A DNA stretch of 64,000 nucleotides from Burhinus oedicnemus (Eukaryota; Chordata; Aves; Charadriiformes; Burhinidae), in contig VFFE01008422.1 in NCBI GenBank assembly GCA_008921705.1, positions 2,147,990 through 2,211,989 of the forward strand, read 5' to 3'. Of this stretch, positions 38,451 to 51,251 are shown piece by piece. Position numbers and translations under genes: made by a program. The notes beneath the pieces were generated by a model, which worked only from the letters and a program-made list of their open reading frames with translations, was not told the origin of the DNA and made no database searches. How positions within the stretch are numbered: the first letter of the stretch is position 1; each line of letters begins with the position of its first letter.

Positions 38451-40619
38451 TTTTTAAAAATTATGTACAAGGACTCTATAGAACTCTAGCTACAGGAATA
38501 CTGTTCTTGTGTCCTGTCTTTCCTGAGTTATCCCAGCCTCTAACCTACGCTGTCAGCAGAGAAATTTATTTTCATTAAACTCCGTGGCAGATTTACACTG
38601 CCCGGACAGCTAAGTATTGTGCTGGAATTACTTTTGTCTCTTTCAAGTTATTGAACAGGAGACATCAGAAGGCAAATGCTGAATTTGGTTTATTATTCGT
38701 ATTAGTAACAACTAAATGACTATCTAATGGATACTGTGAAGAATACCCCAGCTACCTGCTGATAACATTCAATTGGATAGGAAGTGAATATATTGACATC
38801 AATGAGACCTGTATTCTTGTAAGAGTATTTGCAAGCTCTTTTTTTGTCAGATGAAGTGGTCCACAACTGCAATTACTTATGTAAATGCACATTCACTAAT
38901 CAAGTCATTAACTGTTTCCTGCAACATTACAAGATTTTCATATACTTTCTCCTTCAAATGCTTCCCCAATCCAATCACTGTTTAATCAGGACTGGCCACA
39001 GAGTGTTACATCTACAGTTTATGGGGCATAAGAAGGAAGGAACTCCATTTAGGAACAGTTCAACAGCTTCTTTCAGTCTAGAAAGAAAAGAAAAATCCCA
39101 CTAAGTATTATTGCCTGTGCATCTGTAAAATGACTTTATCATCTGAAAAATTACTTTCAGAGAACACATGAAATGGTGAATAAAACTAGCGGTACGTGTT
39201 TATGTGTGTTAGATTAACCTTTTCCTTAGGAAATATCTCACAACTTTATTGCCAAAATTTTTATTTCCTTGTCTTTTAAGTTCAGTTGTGACAACTTGAA
39301 ATACTGTCAAGTACAAAATAGGTGACAGCATCTGTTATCTGTACTGTATTATGCAGATTTTAGGCTAACTAGGCCTAACTACAAGTATATCAAAGGCAAA
39401 ACACTGTTGTTTCTTTGTATTTCCTAGATCCCTGCACATCCTGTATTCTTTTTTTCCAATGCATATATTCTTAGTAAAATGTATATACACTGAATATGAA
39501 ACCCATGAACATTAACCTACAAAATACTGTTATCTGTATTTTATTCAGATTACTGCAGCTCTCTTTTCCCACCTTCTACTACCTTGCCCAGAAGTGGACA
39601 AAACGATAAGTAGTTCAGTTCCTATTTCTATTGCTGTGCAGGATACAGCAGTAAAAATAATGTGCCCTTCACAGTTAAATGAAGGGCACAAGTTTAGGGA
39701 AGTCATAGAGCAGTCTGTGGAATCAGCATTAAATTATTCAGGATGTATGTGAACAGGGGTTAATAGACCTCTCAGCTTGCAGCTGGCCAAAGTATGCAAC
39801 TGAGTTATGTGAGCACAGGTGGAGAGCACTTCATGGAAGACCATATAAGAAGGGATGGTCCATAGTGCAAAGTTGCAACTGAGGAACAGGCATCCTAACT
39901 TAGGGCCTTTTGGCACATGGTGCTTCAGGCTGACACCTTCTCTGGCAGCTCTGCAGCAGGCAAAGCTGTGGTGTGCTTGCTGCTTAGTTCAGATATGGCC
40001 CATCAGTGGACCACAGCTGATCTGCTGTCTCTTGTGCTTGGGTCAAGAAATAGTAGAGAAATACCTGTGCTGCTCTGTGAATATGTGAAAAAGAGGGGGG
40101 AGAGAGGGGAGGAACACACAAGTCAAATGAACAAGGCTAACACAGTACAGAAAACTAGACAGGACACAGTCAGGAGAAACCACACGTACAGATCTTCTGG
40201 TGTCCTCCCACTTTCCCAAAGAAGTGAGACATCAAAGCTGCAGGCCTACAAAACAGACCTGCGTGCAGCATGTTATTTATCACTCTTGTGGTTTGCAACC
40301 ACAGGTTACTGGTTTAAGACCACATACAATGCTCAATATTTCTGCCTTTTTTTTTGACAAAATTTCCTTCTGCTTTCCCATTTAAATGTCTCAGTTCTGA
40401 GAATTCATGTTCTCCATCCAAATGATCTAATATACCCTTTGGTTATTAATTGCAAAAGAAAGCTGTAACTGAAGAGACAGAACGTGGTGGTCCTCAGTAT
40501 GTCACCACTGAACGTTGATTCTGTATAAAATAATCTGCAAAATGACAGTTTCAGATGTACCAGATAAGACAAAGACAGATTTCCTTAAACAGGATGCATT
40601 ATTTCAGTAACACAGTGCA

Positions 40620-40885
40620 GGGCCAGAGGATTGTAATCAATAGTAAAAGGTCTAGTTGGAGGCCAGTTAATAGTGTTGTAACCCAGGGTCAGTACTGGGG
40701 CCAATACTGTTTAAGATCTTCATTAAGAAGGCAGACAATGGGGAGAGTGGACCCTCAGCAAGTTCATGGATAACACAAAACAGGGAGTAATGGCTGAAAC
40801 ACCATAGGGCTGTGATGCCATTCAAAGGGACCTGGAAAGGCTGAAGAATTGGGCTGAGAGGAATTTCACCTCAACAAGGTGAAGC
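40620..40885 (+). mobile_element. CR1 LINE fragment (end of reverse transcriptase region)
   Basis: Plus-strand CR1 sequence from the C-terminal part of ORF2: GGCCAGTTAATAGTGTTG, CAGTACTGGGGCCAATACTG, CCTCAGCAAGTTCATGGATA, GGCTGTGATGCCATTC, GGAAAGGCTGAAGAATTGGG. It carries stops and is dead. It breaks off abruptly at TCAACAAGGTGAAG, where CR1 would run on. Confidence 0.8.
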
Positions 40886-41825
40886 ATCCTGTGGAGCAGG
40901 CTTTCCCTCTTTGGGGTGTCTGCCTTCCTCTCTGGGTGGGCAGTGGGGGCAGCCCCTGACATCCCTGTAATGTCACCATGAAACAGCTGCCACTGCCCTT
41001 GACCTCGCTGCTTTTCAGCAGCCACAGCCTCTGTGTCTGCACATTTTGTCCAGAGCTCCTGCAGGTGCACACACAAGGCGTGCAGGCTCCATTAGGACCT
41101 TCAGCTTGCTCTTTGTGCTTTGGCATGGGGGAGAGCAGCAGCTGTGGATGCTGAGCAAAGGCAGCCCCTTCCAGAACTCCTCTCTCCTCTGCCCAGCTGT
41201 GTGGTGCTACGGGGCCCGTCTGTGCCTGTCCTGGGACCGTGGGCATGACAACAGAGCCCAGGACTTCACGTCTGCAGCAATGAACATACACTCGAGTTCC
41301 TCTGCCTTCCCTGACCACCTCCTGTAGGTACCTTGTGATAACCTGGTGGTGTCTGGGGGACTGTGCAGGGTCTCGGGAGTCTTAGGTGTACCAGCTCTTC
41401 CCCCAGGGCCCCCCGACAGCTCGCCAGAGCTCACCTCAGGCATCTCGCCCATTCCGGCTTGAGCAGTGGGGAGCTGTGGATGAGATCAGGGCTTCCCCTC
41501 TTGCATTCCTTCCCTCCCTGCAGCTGACCTCCAAGAGGGTGCAGAGATAGGGGCACAGCCCAGCCCAGCCCCACATCTCTCTGCCCTGCCCCAGGGCTGT
41601 GTCTGCTGCTTTCCAGCCCTCAAGGAGAGCCCTCAGGAGGTCCGGGCCTCCCCCTCTCCCACAGCCTTCTGGGGCTTCCTTGGCTTTTCTGCTCCTAGCA
41701 CCACATAAACTCCAGCATTCTGCACGTCTCTCTTGGCAGGACATTGCGTCAGGCGCCAGGGAAGTCACAGGGGAGAGCAGTTCTGCTGCAAGGGATAGCA
41801 GCACAAGCCATCTGCCCCAGGCAGG
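40886..41825. other. GC-rich block interrupting a CR1 element
   Basis: About 940 bases of distinctly GC-rich DNA between two CR1 pieces of one orientation. It does not resemble the CR1 segment that should be here. It starts near TGTGGAGCAGG and ends near CCCCAGGCA, so LTR-like TG...CA ends are possible, but I see no target duplication and no retroviral motif. Open frames in it show no recognisable protein. Identity unknown. Confidence 0.5.
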
Positions 41826-42109
41826 GCTGGCGTCAGTCTCTTCCCAAGTGCGATAGGATGAGAGGAAATGGCCTCAAGTTGTGCCAGGGGAGGTTTATAT
41901 TGGATATCAGGACAAATTTCTTCACTGAAAGCACTGGAACAGGCTGCCCAGGGAAGTGGTTGAGTCATAATCCCTGGAGGCATTTAAAAGACATGTAGAT
42001 GTGGCACTTAGGGACATAGTTTCATGGTGGACTTGGTAGTGTTAGGTTTACAGTTGGACTCAATGATCTTAAGGGTCTTTTCCAATCTAAATGTTTCTAT
42101 GATTCTATT
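41826..42109 (+). mobile_element. CR1 LINE 3' end
   Basis: Plus-strand CR1 tail: TCTTCCCAAGTGCGATAGGA, GGAAATGGCCTCAAGTTGTG, AAATTTCTTCACTGAAAGC, CACTGGAACAGGCTGCCCAG, GGACTCAATGATCTTAAGGG, ending TTTCTATGATTCTATT. The octamer-like ending is the CR1 3' signature. Probably the same copy as 40620-40885, separated by the GC-rich block. Confidence 0.9.
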
Positions 42110-42569
42110 AAGCTGAAAGTCATTAAAATATGAAGGCTTTGAATGCTCTAGTTTGTGTTTCCTTCATACTTGTTTACTTGTTTCCTTCAGACACTCCCAT
42201 GTCACCATGTTATTCTTTTTTACTCCACTCTGTGCCACAGATACTGGTGTTTAGGAGATGAACATAGATCATTCCACCTCTGGAAAAGTGCTCCTTGAAG
42301 GCAGGCTCCAAGTCTTCAATCTTAGTTTTGGGAAGAGTGGAAGAAATCAGATTTGCTGCTAGGTTTTCAGTAAGAGCTTAAATCATGTTTCACCACAATT
42401 AAAACAAATGAACAATTGCTATAATTTCTATTCTACATGAATCTTTATTGTCCTCAACAGCAGAAGGAGGTGGGACACAGAGGGCGCAGCTGACAAATGT
42501 TAATCCTGAGACTGCAAGAAGTTTCCATTGGCATATTGGTAGGGAGGTTAGCCTGGACACAGACACATT

Positions 42570-42594
42570 GGATGCATGGATGGATGGATGAATG
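42570..42594. repeat. GGAT tetranucleotide repeat
   Basis: GGATGCATGGATGGATGGAT followed by GAATG in intron 1. Confidence 0.75.
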
Positions 42595-42902
42595 ATTCAT
42601 GTTGGCTCTTCAACAGCACTGTATGGCTGATTTGGAGAAAAGGCCAAAATAATCCCATGCAATTCTCATGCCAAGAATGCACTGCAATACCTGTTCAAAA
42701 CACCTTAGTAATGTTGTAGTGAACAAAATTCAAACAGAAAAATGACACCACACTCTTTATCAGTGCAAATTTATTTTTATGCAATGATTTAATGGAAGTT
42801 CCTCTTCTCCATAACTTTAGTTTCAGACTTAAAAAGATGTTAGGATCTTTATGTCTAAAAAGGATAAAGAATTTTAGAATGAAATTAAGAGCTAGGAAAA
42901 GT

Positions 42903-42927
42903 GGGGTGGTGGGTGGGGTGGGAGGGG
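42903..42927 (+). other. G-quadruplex motif
   Basis: Five runs of three or four G separated by one to four bases (GGGGTGGTGGGTGGGG then TGGGAGGGG). It meets the G3+ N1-7 rule. It lies on the strand opposite SYK mRNA, that is on the transcription template, in intron 1. Confidence 0.7.
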
Positions 42928-45347
42928 AAATTTGTATTCCCTGGCTACAAAAGATCCTTATGCAACGGCTACTGAAATTAAAATTCACTTTGACTTTGAT
43001 GTGTTTCAGATCAGGCTACTCCTCAGTCTCAGATGAGTCTCAGTACTTACTATACACTCTTCAGGATGAGTTGCCCAGACACAAGTTCTCTTTGGTAGTC
43101 TGCTTTTTGTGTAATATCTAATGCCAAGTTTTTCCATTGCTGACAAGTCAGCATGTTTACAAGTATTAAAATAAATGTTGAAAAACTCATATATATTCAT
43201 TAAGAAGTCACAGCACATGCACAAACCAGAAGTGATAGGTATGCACAGTAATAGGACCAACAGCTTCTGAGTAAAATCTCTACTCTTTCTAAAAGATGTT
43301 CCAAACCACTCTCTAAAGGGGGAGTATGTGTAGACATACCAAGTTAAATTGAACTACTCATACACAGAAAGCCTCTGCCTCTGCCGATGCGATAGTACAT
43401 CAGGATATTCATTGGGGTTTAGACGTTGACCTGAAAATCTGACTAAATGCTCAAAAAACTAGACAGTGCTGAGCTTCATGCTGCTGTTCTGGCAGTACTA
43501 CTGTTACCAAACTATTAGTTTTGAAAATAGTTCAAGTGTAACTACAAAAGGTGTAGCCACACCCTTGGGGTCACCTGTAGATAGATGGCAGTAAGGTTGA
43601 AGCTGGAATCTGCCCAGTCAGAACTGAGATACAGTGTGTTCCCAGAGGCTCCTCACCTGCATGCTCATCGTTCAGAATTTGGGACTGGAACTGGTCCTTG
43701 TTACTTCTTGCTGGAGCTTGGATTTTAGTGACCCTCATCTGTCTGACCTGCAAACAGATCATGGTGTTGGCCTGGCCTCTCTTACTATCCACTGGCTGCA
43801 GTTCTACACACAGTTCTTCAATTTCATTTAAAGCCCATTATGATACATTTTATGCTAGAAGGAAGCGATCTGTTATCCTGAACAGTCAGGTTCAACTCTG
43901 CAAGTGAAAGGGTATTGGTTTTGAGAAATTCAGTGTTTATATGTTCCTTTCTAGTACATGACTTATGGATATTATGTTTAGATTCTATAGTTAGCTTTGC
44001 TAATACAATTAGATTTTGTGGATTTGAGTCAGAACTCCACTCTTAACTAAAACGAGGCACTCAGAAATACCACCATTGTCCACAGGTATCGCACTGCTGA
44101 AATAAAATACACAAATTTAACTGCTACTGAAGATCTTTCTTTTAAGGGCTGTTTGCTTCTATCTGAACAGCCTAGTTTTCTTTTTTCTTTTTTTTTTTAA
44201 AGTTGTATTTAAACATGGCAAAGGAATAGAAATAAAATATTTTTAAAAAGGGTTTAATTAAAATTCCCCAAAGATATTGGCTGCTGTAGAAGGCACTAAG
44301 ATAAATTCTGCATAGTTATTTAAATACAGAGATTAGGTCCTCCTCTTGATACTCTTTGACATAAAAACAAACTCCTCCACCCTGAAAAAAAGTATCAGCC
44401 CTGTTGGCAAATGTGCAAAGCACAGTCAGTGACTCAGCACCATGTCAACATAGGGGCAGAGACATTGGGCAAGTGGTTCAACCACTATCTGCTGATCAGT
44501 TACACTGCTCCATTGGAGCCATTTTTTAAAAGCAGAAACTGTCTAGAAGCTTGCAAAAAAAAGCAAAAACTATTTTTCCTTTCAATACTCTTTTCATCTC
44601 CAACTCCTACTAATGAACAGCATGCAAAGCTTTCCTTGAAACAGCAAATTGCTCTCTGAACAAGGCCTAGTTTCCTACAAATTCATACACTGCAGCCTTC
44701 AAGCAATAAACCAGGCTCCTCCTATTAGACTTGCACTTGCACCATCTTTCAAAATTCTCACAAGCACCAACTCAAGTACCCTCAGCTTCCTCCTCATCCA
44801 TTAACTACTGGATAGCAGGGAAACACGTGCTGCAGCTATGCATTTACTGTTTGCAGGCTTAGAAAAATGGGCACATGTTGAGCTCATGGTTTCATGCAAT
44901 GGAGGTACTGTGTTTGCTTGTTCTCCTCTGGGCACATTTATTTATTTATTTCCATAAATGATTGATCAGACTATCCATGAGGCCCTCTCCTCAGAGAAAT
45001 TAGGCCAAAAGTAAAAAGCTATCAGGAAGAGCCTGACAGGATGGTGACTGCATGAGCCTGTTTCTTTAGAAAACCAGGCGAAAGTTGAAACATCATCTAG
45101 CAGTTCATAGCAAATCCAGAATTCTCTCAAGTACAAGAAATACCACAAAAGCCAAAGTAGACTCTGTCCCCCAGCAGGACAATGGCACATATGGGCAGAT
45201 AAAAACACTTTGAAGAAATGTTAGTTTCGGTGGAGTGGTAAAAAGTGACAGGTCTGTGATAGGTCTGTATTCAGACATCTTAGATTCCTTATTGATGCTA
45301 TGGCCTTCCTTAGCAGCAGTCATAGGCAATATCTAGTTCGTGAAGAG

Positions 45348-45720
45348 ACTTAGCCTGAGAAGAGAAGACTGAGAGGGGAACTTATCAATGCTTACAAATA
45401 TCTGAATGGCAGGTGTCAAGAGGATGGGGCCAGACTCTTTTCAGTGGTGTCCAGCAACAGGACAAGGGGCAATGGGCACAAGCTGGAACACAGGAAATTC
45501 CATCTCAACACGTCAAAAAACTTCTTTACTTTGAGGGTGACAAAGCACTGGAACAGGCTGCCCAGAAAGGTTGTGGAGTCTCCTTCTCTGGAGATACTCA
45601 AAACCCGCCTAGATGCATTCCTGTCCAACCTGCTCTAGATGAACCTGCTTTGGCAGGGAGGTTGGACTAGATGATCTCCAGAGGTCCATTCCAGCCCCTA
45701 CCATTCTGTGATTCTGTGAC
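45348..45720 (+). mobile_element. CR1 LINE 3' end (second copy)
   Basis: Truncated plus-strand CR1 with TAGCCTGAGAAGAGAAGACT at its 5' edge, then AGCAACAGGACAAGGGGCAA, GCACTGGAACAGGCTGCCCA, GGACTAGATGATCTCCAGAG and the diagnostic end CATTCTGTGATTCTGTGAC. Less diverged at the tail than the copy at 41.8 kb. 5' truncation is typical of CR1 insertion. Confidence 0.93.
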
Positions 45721-48700
45721 TTCCTTACAGCACAGATAATGACTTGGCTGCAGCAACTTGCACAGTTGCAGGACCAAATTGCCTATGATACAGCAGAATT
45801 GCCCAGAATATGTGTTCAAAAAGTTGTCATTCTTTGGTAAATTTCAGTCACAACAAAACATTAAAACACATCTCCTCTTTAAGGTGCTGGATGCTCTGAG
45901 CTAAGAGCATCATAAAGATTTCTTATAATTCTGAGATGAATACTGTGGGCAATAATGCACTTTTGGCACTACAGACACTTCCATAAAGAGATTAAAGTCT
46001 TCCTGACAGAAGCTTTGACCAAGACATTGAATGAAAGAGCAGTAAAAAGGGCTGTTCCAGCTGCAAGATTGGTTTCTTTGACTTTCCTTATCATACCTAC
46101 AAAATGACCTCCCAAAAGACAGCAATAAATATAAGTACAGTCACCCCAGCTCCTAGGAGAATATCAACATGTTCTATGTGCTTCTCACTTGGGCCAAAAT
46201 GTCATCCTGCCTATGCCCTAAGTTAGAGTTATTCAGATCTCATTGTACTAAGACAATGTAAGTGCCATCTCTGGATTCCTCCCTTCACGTGGCCACTTCA
46301 GGCATCTATCTGATGGTGCCCAAGAGGACAGAAACTCCCTCTTAGGCATGCTGCATGCCTATTTCCAAGACCTGGAGTACAGGCAAATGTTCTATCATCT
46401 TAAAAATAACCAGTAAGAGGCTTTTGGTTTATGGTGATCTTGAGATACAGCGTTCACTACAAAACTGCTCTGTTTCACCAGCATTTGTTGAAGACTCATT
46501 TGGAGTTTGAGTTCATACAGATCAGAAAGCCCATAAACACAAGCCAGCTCACATGGAGGCAACTTAATCCTTCCACTCCCTGCAAAAGTTAAACCAAAAC
46601 CATACAGCCTTCCACAGAGTGCAAATATTTATATATAAAACTAAACAAGCAACAAATATAGATAAAATTTCAAGTTCTTTCTTGCGTATTACCACTTCTT
46701 ACAAAAAGGCAAGGCTACAGCCCATAAATGACCTCCTTAATGAAAATATATGTCAATATATGTCATATATAAAATTACCATATGTTACTCCTGTAAAATA
46801 TCAATTAAAAGTTTGTAATCAAATTATGAAAAATGTAAAGGCAATATTTTGGGAGGAATACTAGAAACTTCCACTGCCAATGCTCAATATTGGTCTACTC
46901 TAGCTGGGTAAGCACTGCATGGTTTCAGCTGCTGACCATTCTCACTCTGCTACTTTAACTTGAAGTTTTATCTGGAATGGGACAAATTCAGCAGTCTGAA
47001 TTTATGCAAATTTGCTTCTACAGAAATCTGTATTTCACAGACAGAACAACTTTCACATCTGATTTTATTTTCTCAGAATCTTACGAGTTTTTTGTCAACA
47101 TGTTGGCTAAAGGTCAAGGTAAAAAAATATATTTTCTTCAGTTTTTTTAAAGGATGTTACTACACTACACCTAATGCCTTTCTGTGACAGGTACATTTAA
47201 AAATGTTGCTCCTTTTTACAAGTTATAGTTCCTAAAACAGAGAGGAAAAAAAATCCACTGGTTGTAATTTAGATGAAATGGCCCTGGCAGTGATGAGGGA
47301 CTATCTCTTAATTCTTCAGAATATAAAACAGAGAAGTTCAACACTCAAATAAGTAAGAAGGCCTGCTACAAAAAGTTTATAAAATATGGAGAAGTTTTCT
47401 CAATTATCACTGAAAGAACAGCAGCAGGATCCTTATGATCTCTTAGATTTCACAAGTGATCTATTTATAGCTGTTTCAGACAACAAAGGCTTGATTCACT
47501 TCTGCAAAACAGGTCAGTGTTGATGGATTGCAGGCAAGGTTTCTCCACCATGTCTAATATATGAGGCATATTCAGTGTGTAGCAATATTAGGAAATCTTT
47601 GGACTGATGGACATGTTCCATGGACATACAAGGAGCCAACTATATACACAAAACATTAGATAATGGTTAAAAACATCTTATCTACTTTGGAAGAATTTCT
47701 GAGTGTGAGATGGCTGCTCTTTTTGGTTGGACTTTCAAAATCTTGCCTTCCTTTTGGGAGTTTAATACCCTTCTAGGATCTATAATAGAGTAGAAGAAAA
47801 TGTATTTGGTTCGCACTTTTCTCCTCCTCTAAATTCCTCCACGGGACAAATAATGATGAGCTTGTCAAGTCAGCCACAGTTACAAATGTGAGGCTGTAAG
47901 ATGGAGATTAATTCCCCAAAGGGCTGCATGTAAGGCTTTACCCTTGAGAGGGATGAAGGAAGTGCAGCTGGTTACCTGAAAGATGCATTTGAGCGTAACA
48001 GTAAAAGAGGGTTTAAAGTGTAACTCCCCCCATAGCCATTAAATTTGACTTTTAAGGAAGCTACAAATGCAAGCAAATATCATGGTTATCTTACATGACA
48101 AAAAAAAAAAATGCAAATACATAGGGAAATTATGTACCCAGTTCCCCTCAGGTAGCTTCCTCATCAATGTTGCAGACAGTGGGTACTCCAGACATAACGC
48201 AAGAGTTTAGTAGCTCATGTTTCATGCATGCAGGGAAGTGGAACATTCTTGCAAAACAGAGGAGTGAAACTCAGGAAAACTCACCTGGAACACATTAGAA
48301 AGAATCTGTGATGACCATACTGCTACCCTTAGCTTGCTTCTCCTTAATCTCATATTTAGATAATGATAAAGGTAGAATAATTGTTTTATTGAAAGGTTTG
48401 CATAGCAGTGAGCATAGTGTTACCAGGGTACTGATCCCCACTCAAACTCAAAATTATAAACAGGAGTATGAATCTTTCTACAAAGACCAAACAGGAATGT
48501 GTAAGGAGACTTAGGAACAGCTGATTGATTAGTTTACTCACAAATTATTTCATGAGTAAAAGGACTGAAGTGTGACAAAAGATCAAAAGCCATGTAGTGG
48601 TGAAATGCTGTTCCGAATAAGCTTTTTATTTGAACAGTTATTTTTTTCCCTTCCCTTGTTTTTCAGAGTAGTATTCTGTGAGCAATGCATGAAAGTGAAG

Positions 48701-51228
48701 TAAAGTTTAGAGCAAGTATCTTTTGCATGCAGAAGACATAAGAAAGGCTCACCAGACTGCGAAATGATGGAAATACACTGACTGTAGCAATTTGGTCTAG
48801 CACAGGGTGTTATTTTAATCATCCAGCTTGTAACTTCAACAGTTCTCTGGTCATATGGTCATGCACAGGAAAAAAAAAAATATAAATTAAAATTATATGA
48901 ATATGTATTTTTTTTCTAAAATTCCTGTTTAAATAAGATTCTTGGAATCAAGATGTGTGCCTCTGTGAACAGCACTACAGTTTTTCATTCTATGATTCTT
49001 TTCTACATTTCCACCTTATGCACCACACCTAAAAGCTGAAAGGAATTAAACGTGCATAGAATTACAAATACACATTTGATGGTGACTGCACATAGTGCAC
49101 TAAATATTTTGGTATTTTCAGGGTCTAGTATAATCTTAACGGTATACTCCAAACTGCTGTAAATTCTGACATAATTACCATCTAGGTATCATAAATCCGT
49201 TGTTATTGCCTCACATTTAAAGCAATTATTTACATTTTTATAGTATTTTAACAAATAAAATGGTCTTAAACAATTGTTTTGTTCTCATTTCTTCACCTTT
49301 AAAATCACCTTCCAGTCTGTCTCGGCAGCTGAATGGTGGTCTTAATTTAATTCCTCAGATTACTTTTAAATGTCTTCTTTAGCTTCCTGCATAAACATGA
49401 ACATTTAATTTCTATCCAGACCTTAGGAGAGGAATTTTTATGAGAAAATTATGCAGAAATAAAGGAAGAAGACACTAAATGTTTAAAAGTAAGTCATTAG
49501 GGAAGGAGATGAAGCAGAATACCATTTTCTCAAGTCAAACTAGAGTTTGATTGGGACACTAGGGTAAACTTTCTGACCTACTGAAAAAAATCTGCAATCT
49601 TACGCAATTCTGATGACTTTTACAACTTTTGTAGACAGTGACATCTCCAAATAATGTCACATTCATCGTACTGAAAGATGTGTATAGTACTGTCTCAAAG
49701 CGAAACGTGACGTACATGGGATCACCAGGACATTTCTTCCAGTATGCTGATCTTCCTCAGGAAAGTGCCCTGGCTGCGTATTTATGCCTAAGGCAGTATG
49801 TCTCAGCCTCCAACTACTGTGTCTCTAGCCAGCTTACGGCCTGCAGCAACCTTTCCATCACTCATGTTTGGGCCTCCTTCTCCATGTGTTTTCTCCAACT
49901 TCTCCATGAGAAGTTTTCCTCATGCAATCAAATGCCTGTCTCTGATCTCCGCATCCTTTTACTGACGATCTAAACATTATGCTGCACCGTTTCTCTGCCT
50001 GCACTTCAGACTCTAAAACGTGTCTTCTTTCATCTCTAAAGGCTTGCCTGTTGTTCCACACAAACTCCTGGGAAGTGCCAACAGATACACAGTTTTTAAG
50101 CAAATTTCACTTTTACTATTTCTTCAACATTGGTCTCTCTCCTTAGCACTTTTAATAGACATACCTGTCTTGGGTGCCAAGTTCCATGTTTTACTTTGTA
50201 GCGGTTCAGCTTCAGAAGCATTTTCTTTCTTTCAGCTATTTCTAATTTCTTACAATGCTTTTAGAATAACTACAGTGTTCCTGCTAGGATTTTTAAACAC
50301 TGACATGTATTCTTTAACAGAAATGTAGCTTAATTAAAGTCTGCCTGAGAACAAGTAGGGAATGTGGTAGCTTTTGACCTAGAAGACTTTTCTGCGGGGG
50401 AGTTCACAGCCTGGATCTAATAACACCATCAGCGATCTGTGGGATTTTCCAGTTTGTGGCAGGTTTTGTGTGTTCTCATGATTCTGAAAGCTAGTGGCCT
50501 TGCTAGCACCTTTTTCACCTTAAGAGAAAACAATGTTTGCCCTTGTTCATGTAAATTCTCAGCATTTTGGCCACGTTAGAACAAAAAACTGCCTGCTGAG
50601 CAGGTGGTATTGGTGCTTCATGTACTAGGTTTAGGGAAAACACCATTTATCTCCCCTCTTGTACCAAAGAGTTATTCATCCAAAGAACTGGGAAAAAAAA
50701 AAAATCACAAACACACCTAAAATTATTATTAGCTTCAAAAAACGTGATTTTAGAATTATTTTTCTTTGGGATTTGCTTTCCAGAGTCATTTTTATCTACA
50801 TTGATGACAGCTAGATAGATGTTTTTATCTCCACTGAAACATACCAGAAATGCCCTAAATTGCATCTGATATTCTGATATCATCAGACAACTCCAGGCAC
50901 TCTAGCTATTGAAATATTTCCTGAGGAAATACTACTTGACTTGTCAAAAGTATTACTGACCTATTATAAGGCAAATAGATGCTTAGAAAAAGCACCACAG
51001 TGTTCATGTTACTCAGGGGTTTCCTATATAAGCTTCTGTACTGAGGTCATGAAGGGGCATTGATCACTAAAAAACATTCTTCACTGATGCTAGGAATCTA
51101 TTGTCTCTCTTCCACAACACCTTCCTTTTGGGACTCTCCTGTCTTTGGTAACATTTTCACATGTTACAGTTTTCCTCTAAAAAGGTTTTTCTGCTTTGAT
51201 CTTTTAAAAAGCTCAGAATGCCACAGAG

Positions 51229-51251
51229 AAAAAAAAAAAAAAAAAAAAAAA
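51229..51251. repeat. A23 homopolymer
   Basis: Twenty-three A in a row in intron 1. No retrogene or SINE body is recognisable next to it. Further A/T-rich runs follow at 51331-51370. Confidence 0.85.

Noticed and set aside
40866..41804. Open frames of 80-150 codons in the GC-rich block within CR1
   Set aside because: Overlapping frames on both strands, no recognisable protein, no splice support; explained by GC content.
42470..42496. AGAGGGCGCAGC as a second CTCF site
   Set aside because: Only the right half fits the CTCF core; the CCAC half is missing, so support is too weak.
45413..45670. Three overlapping frames at 45.4-45.7 kb
   Set aside because: They fall in the CR1 3' end, past or at the end of ORF2; they are repeat-derived noise.
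49638..49973. 111-codon plus-strand frame in intron 1
   Set aside because: Hydrophobic mixed composition without motif, and no splice-bounded conservation visible; typical of chance length.
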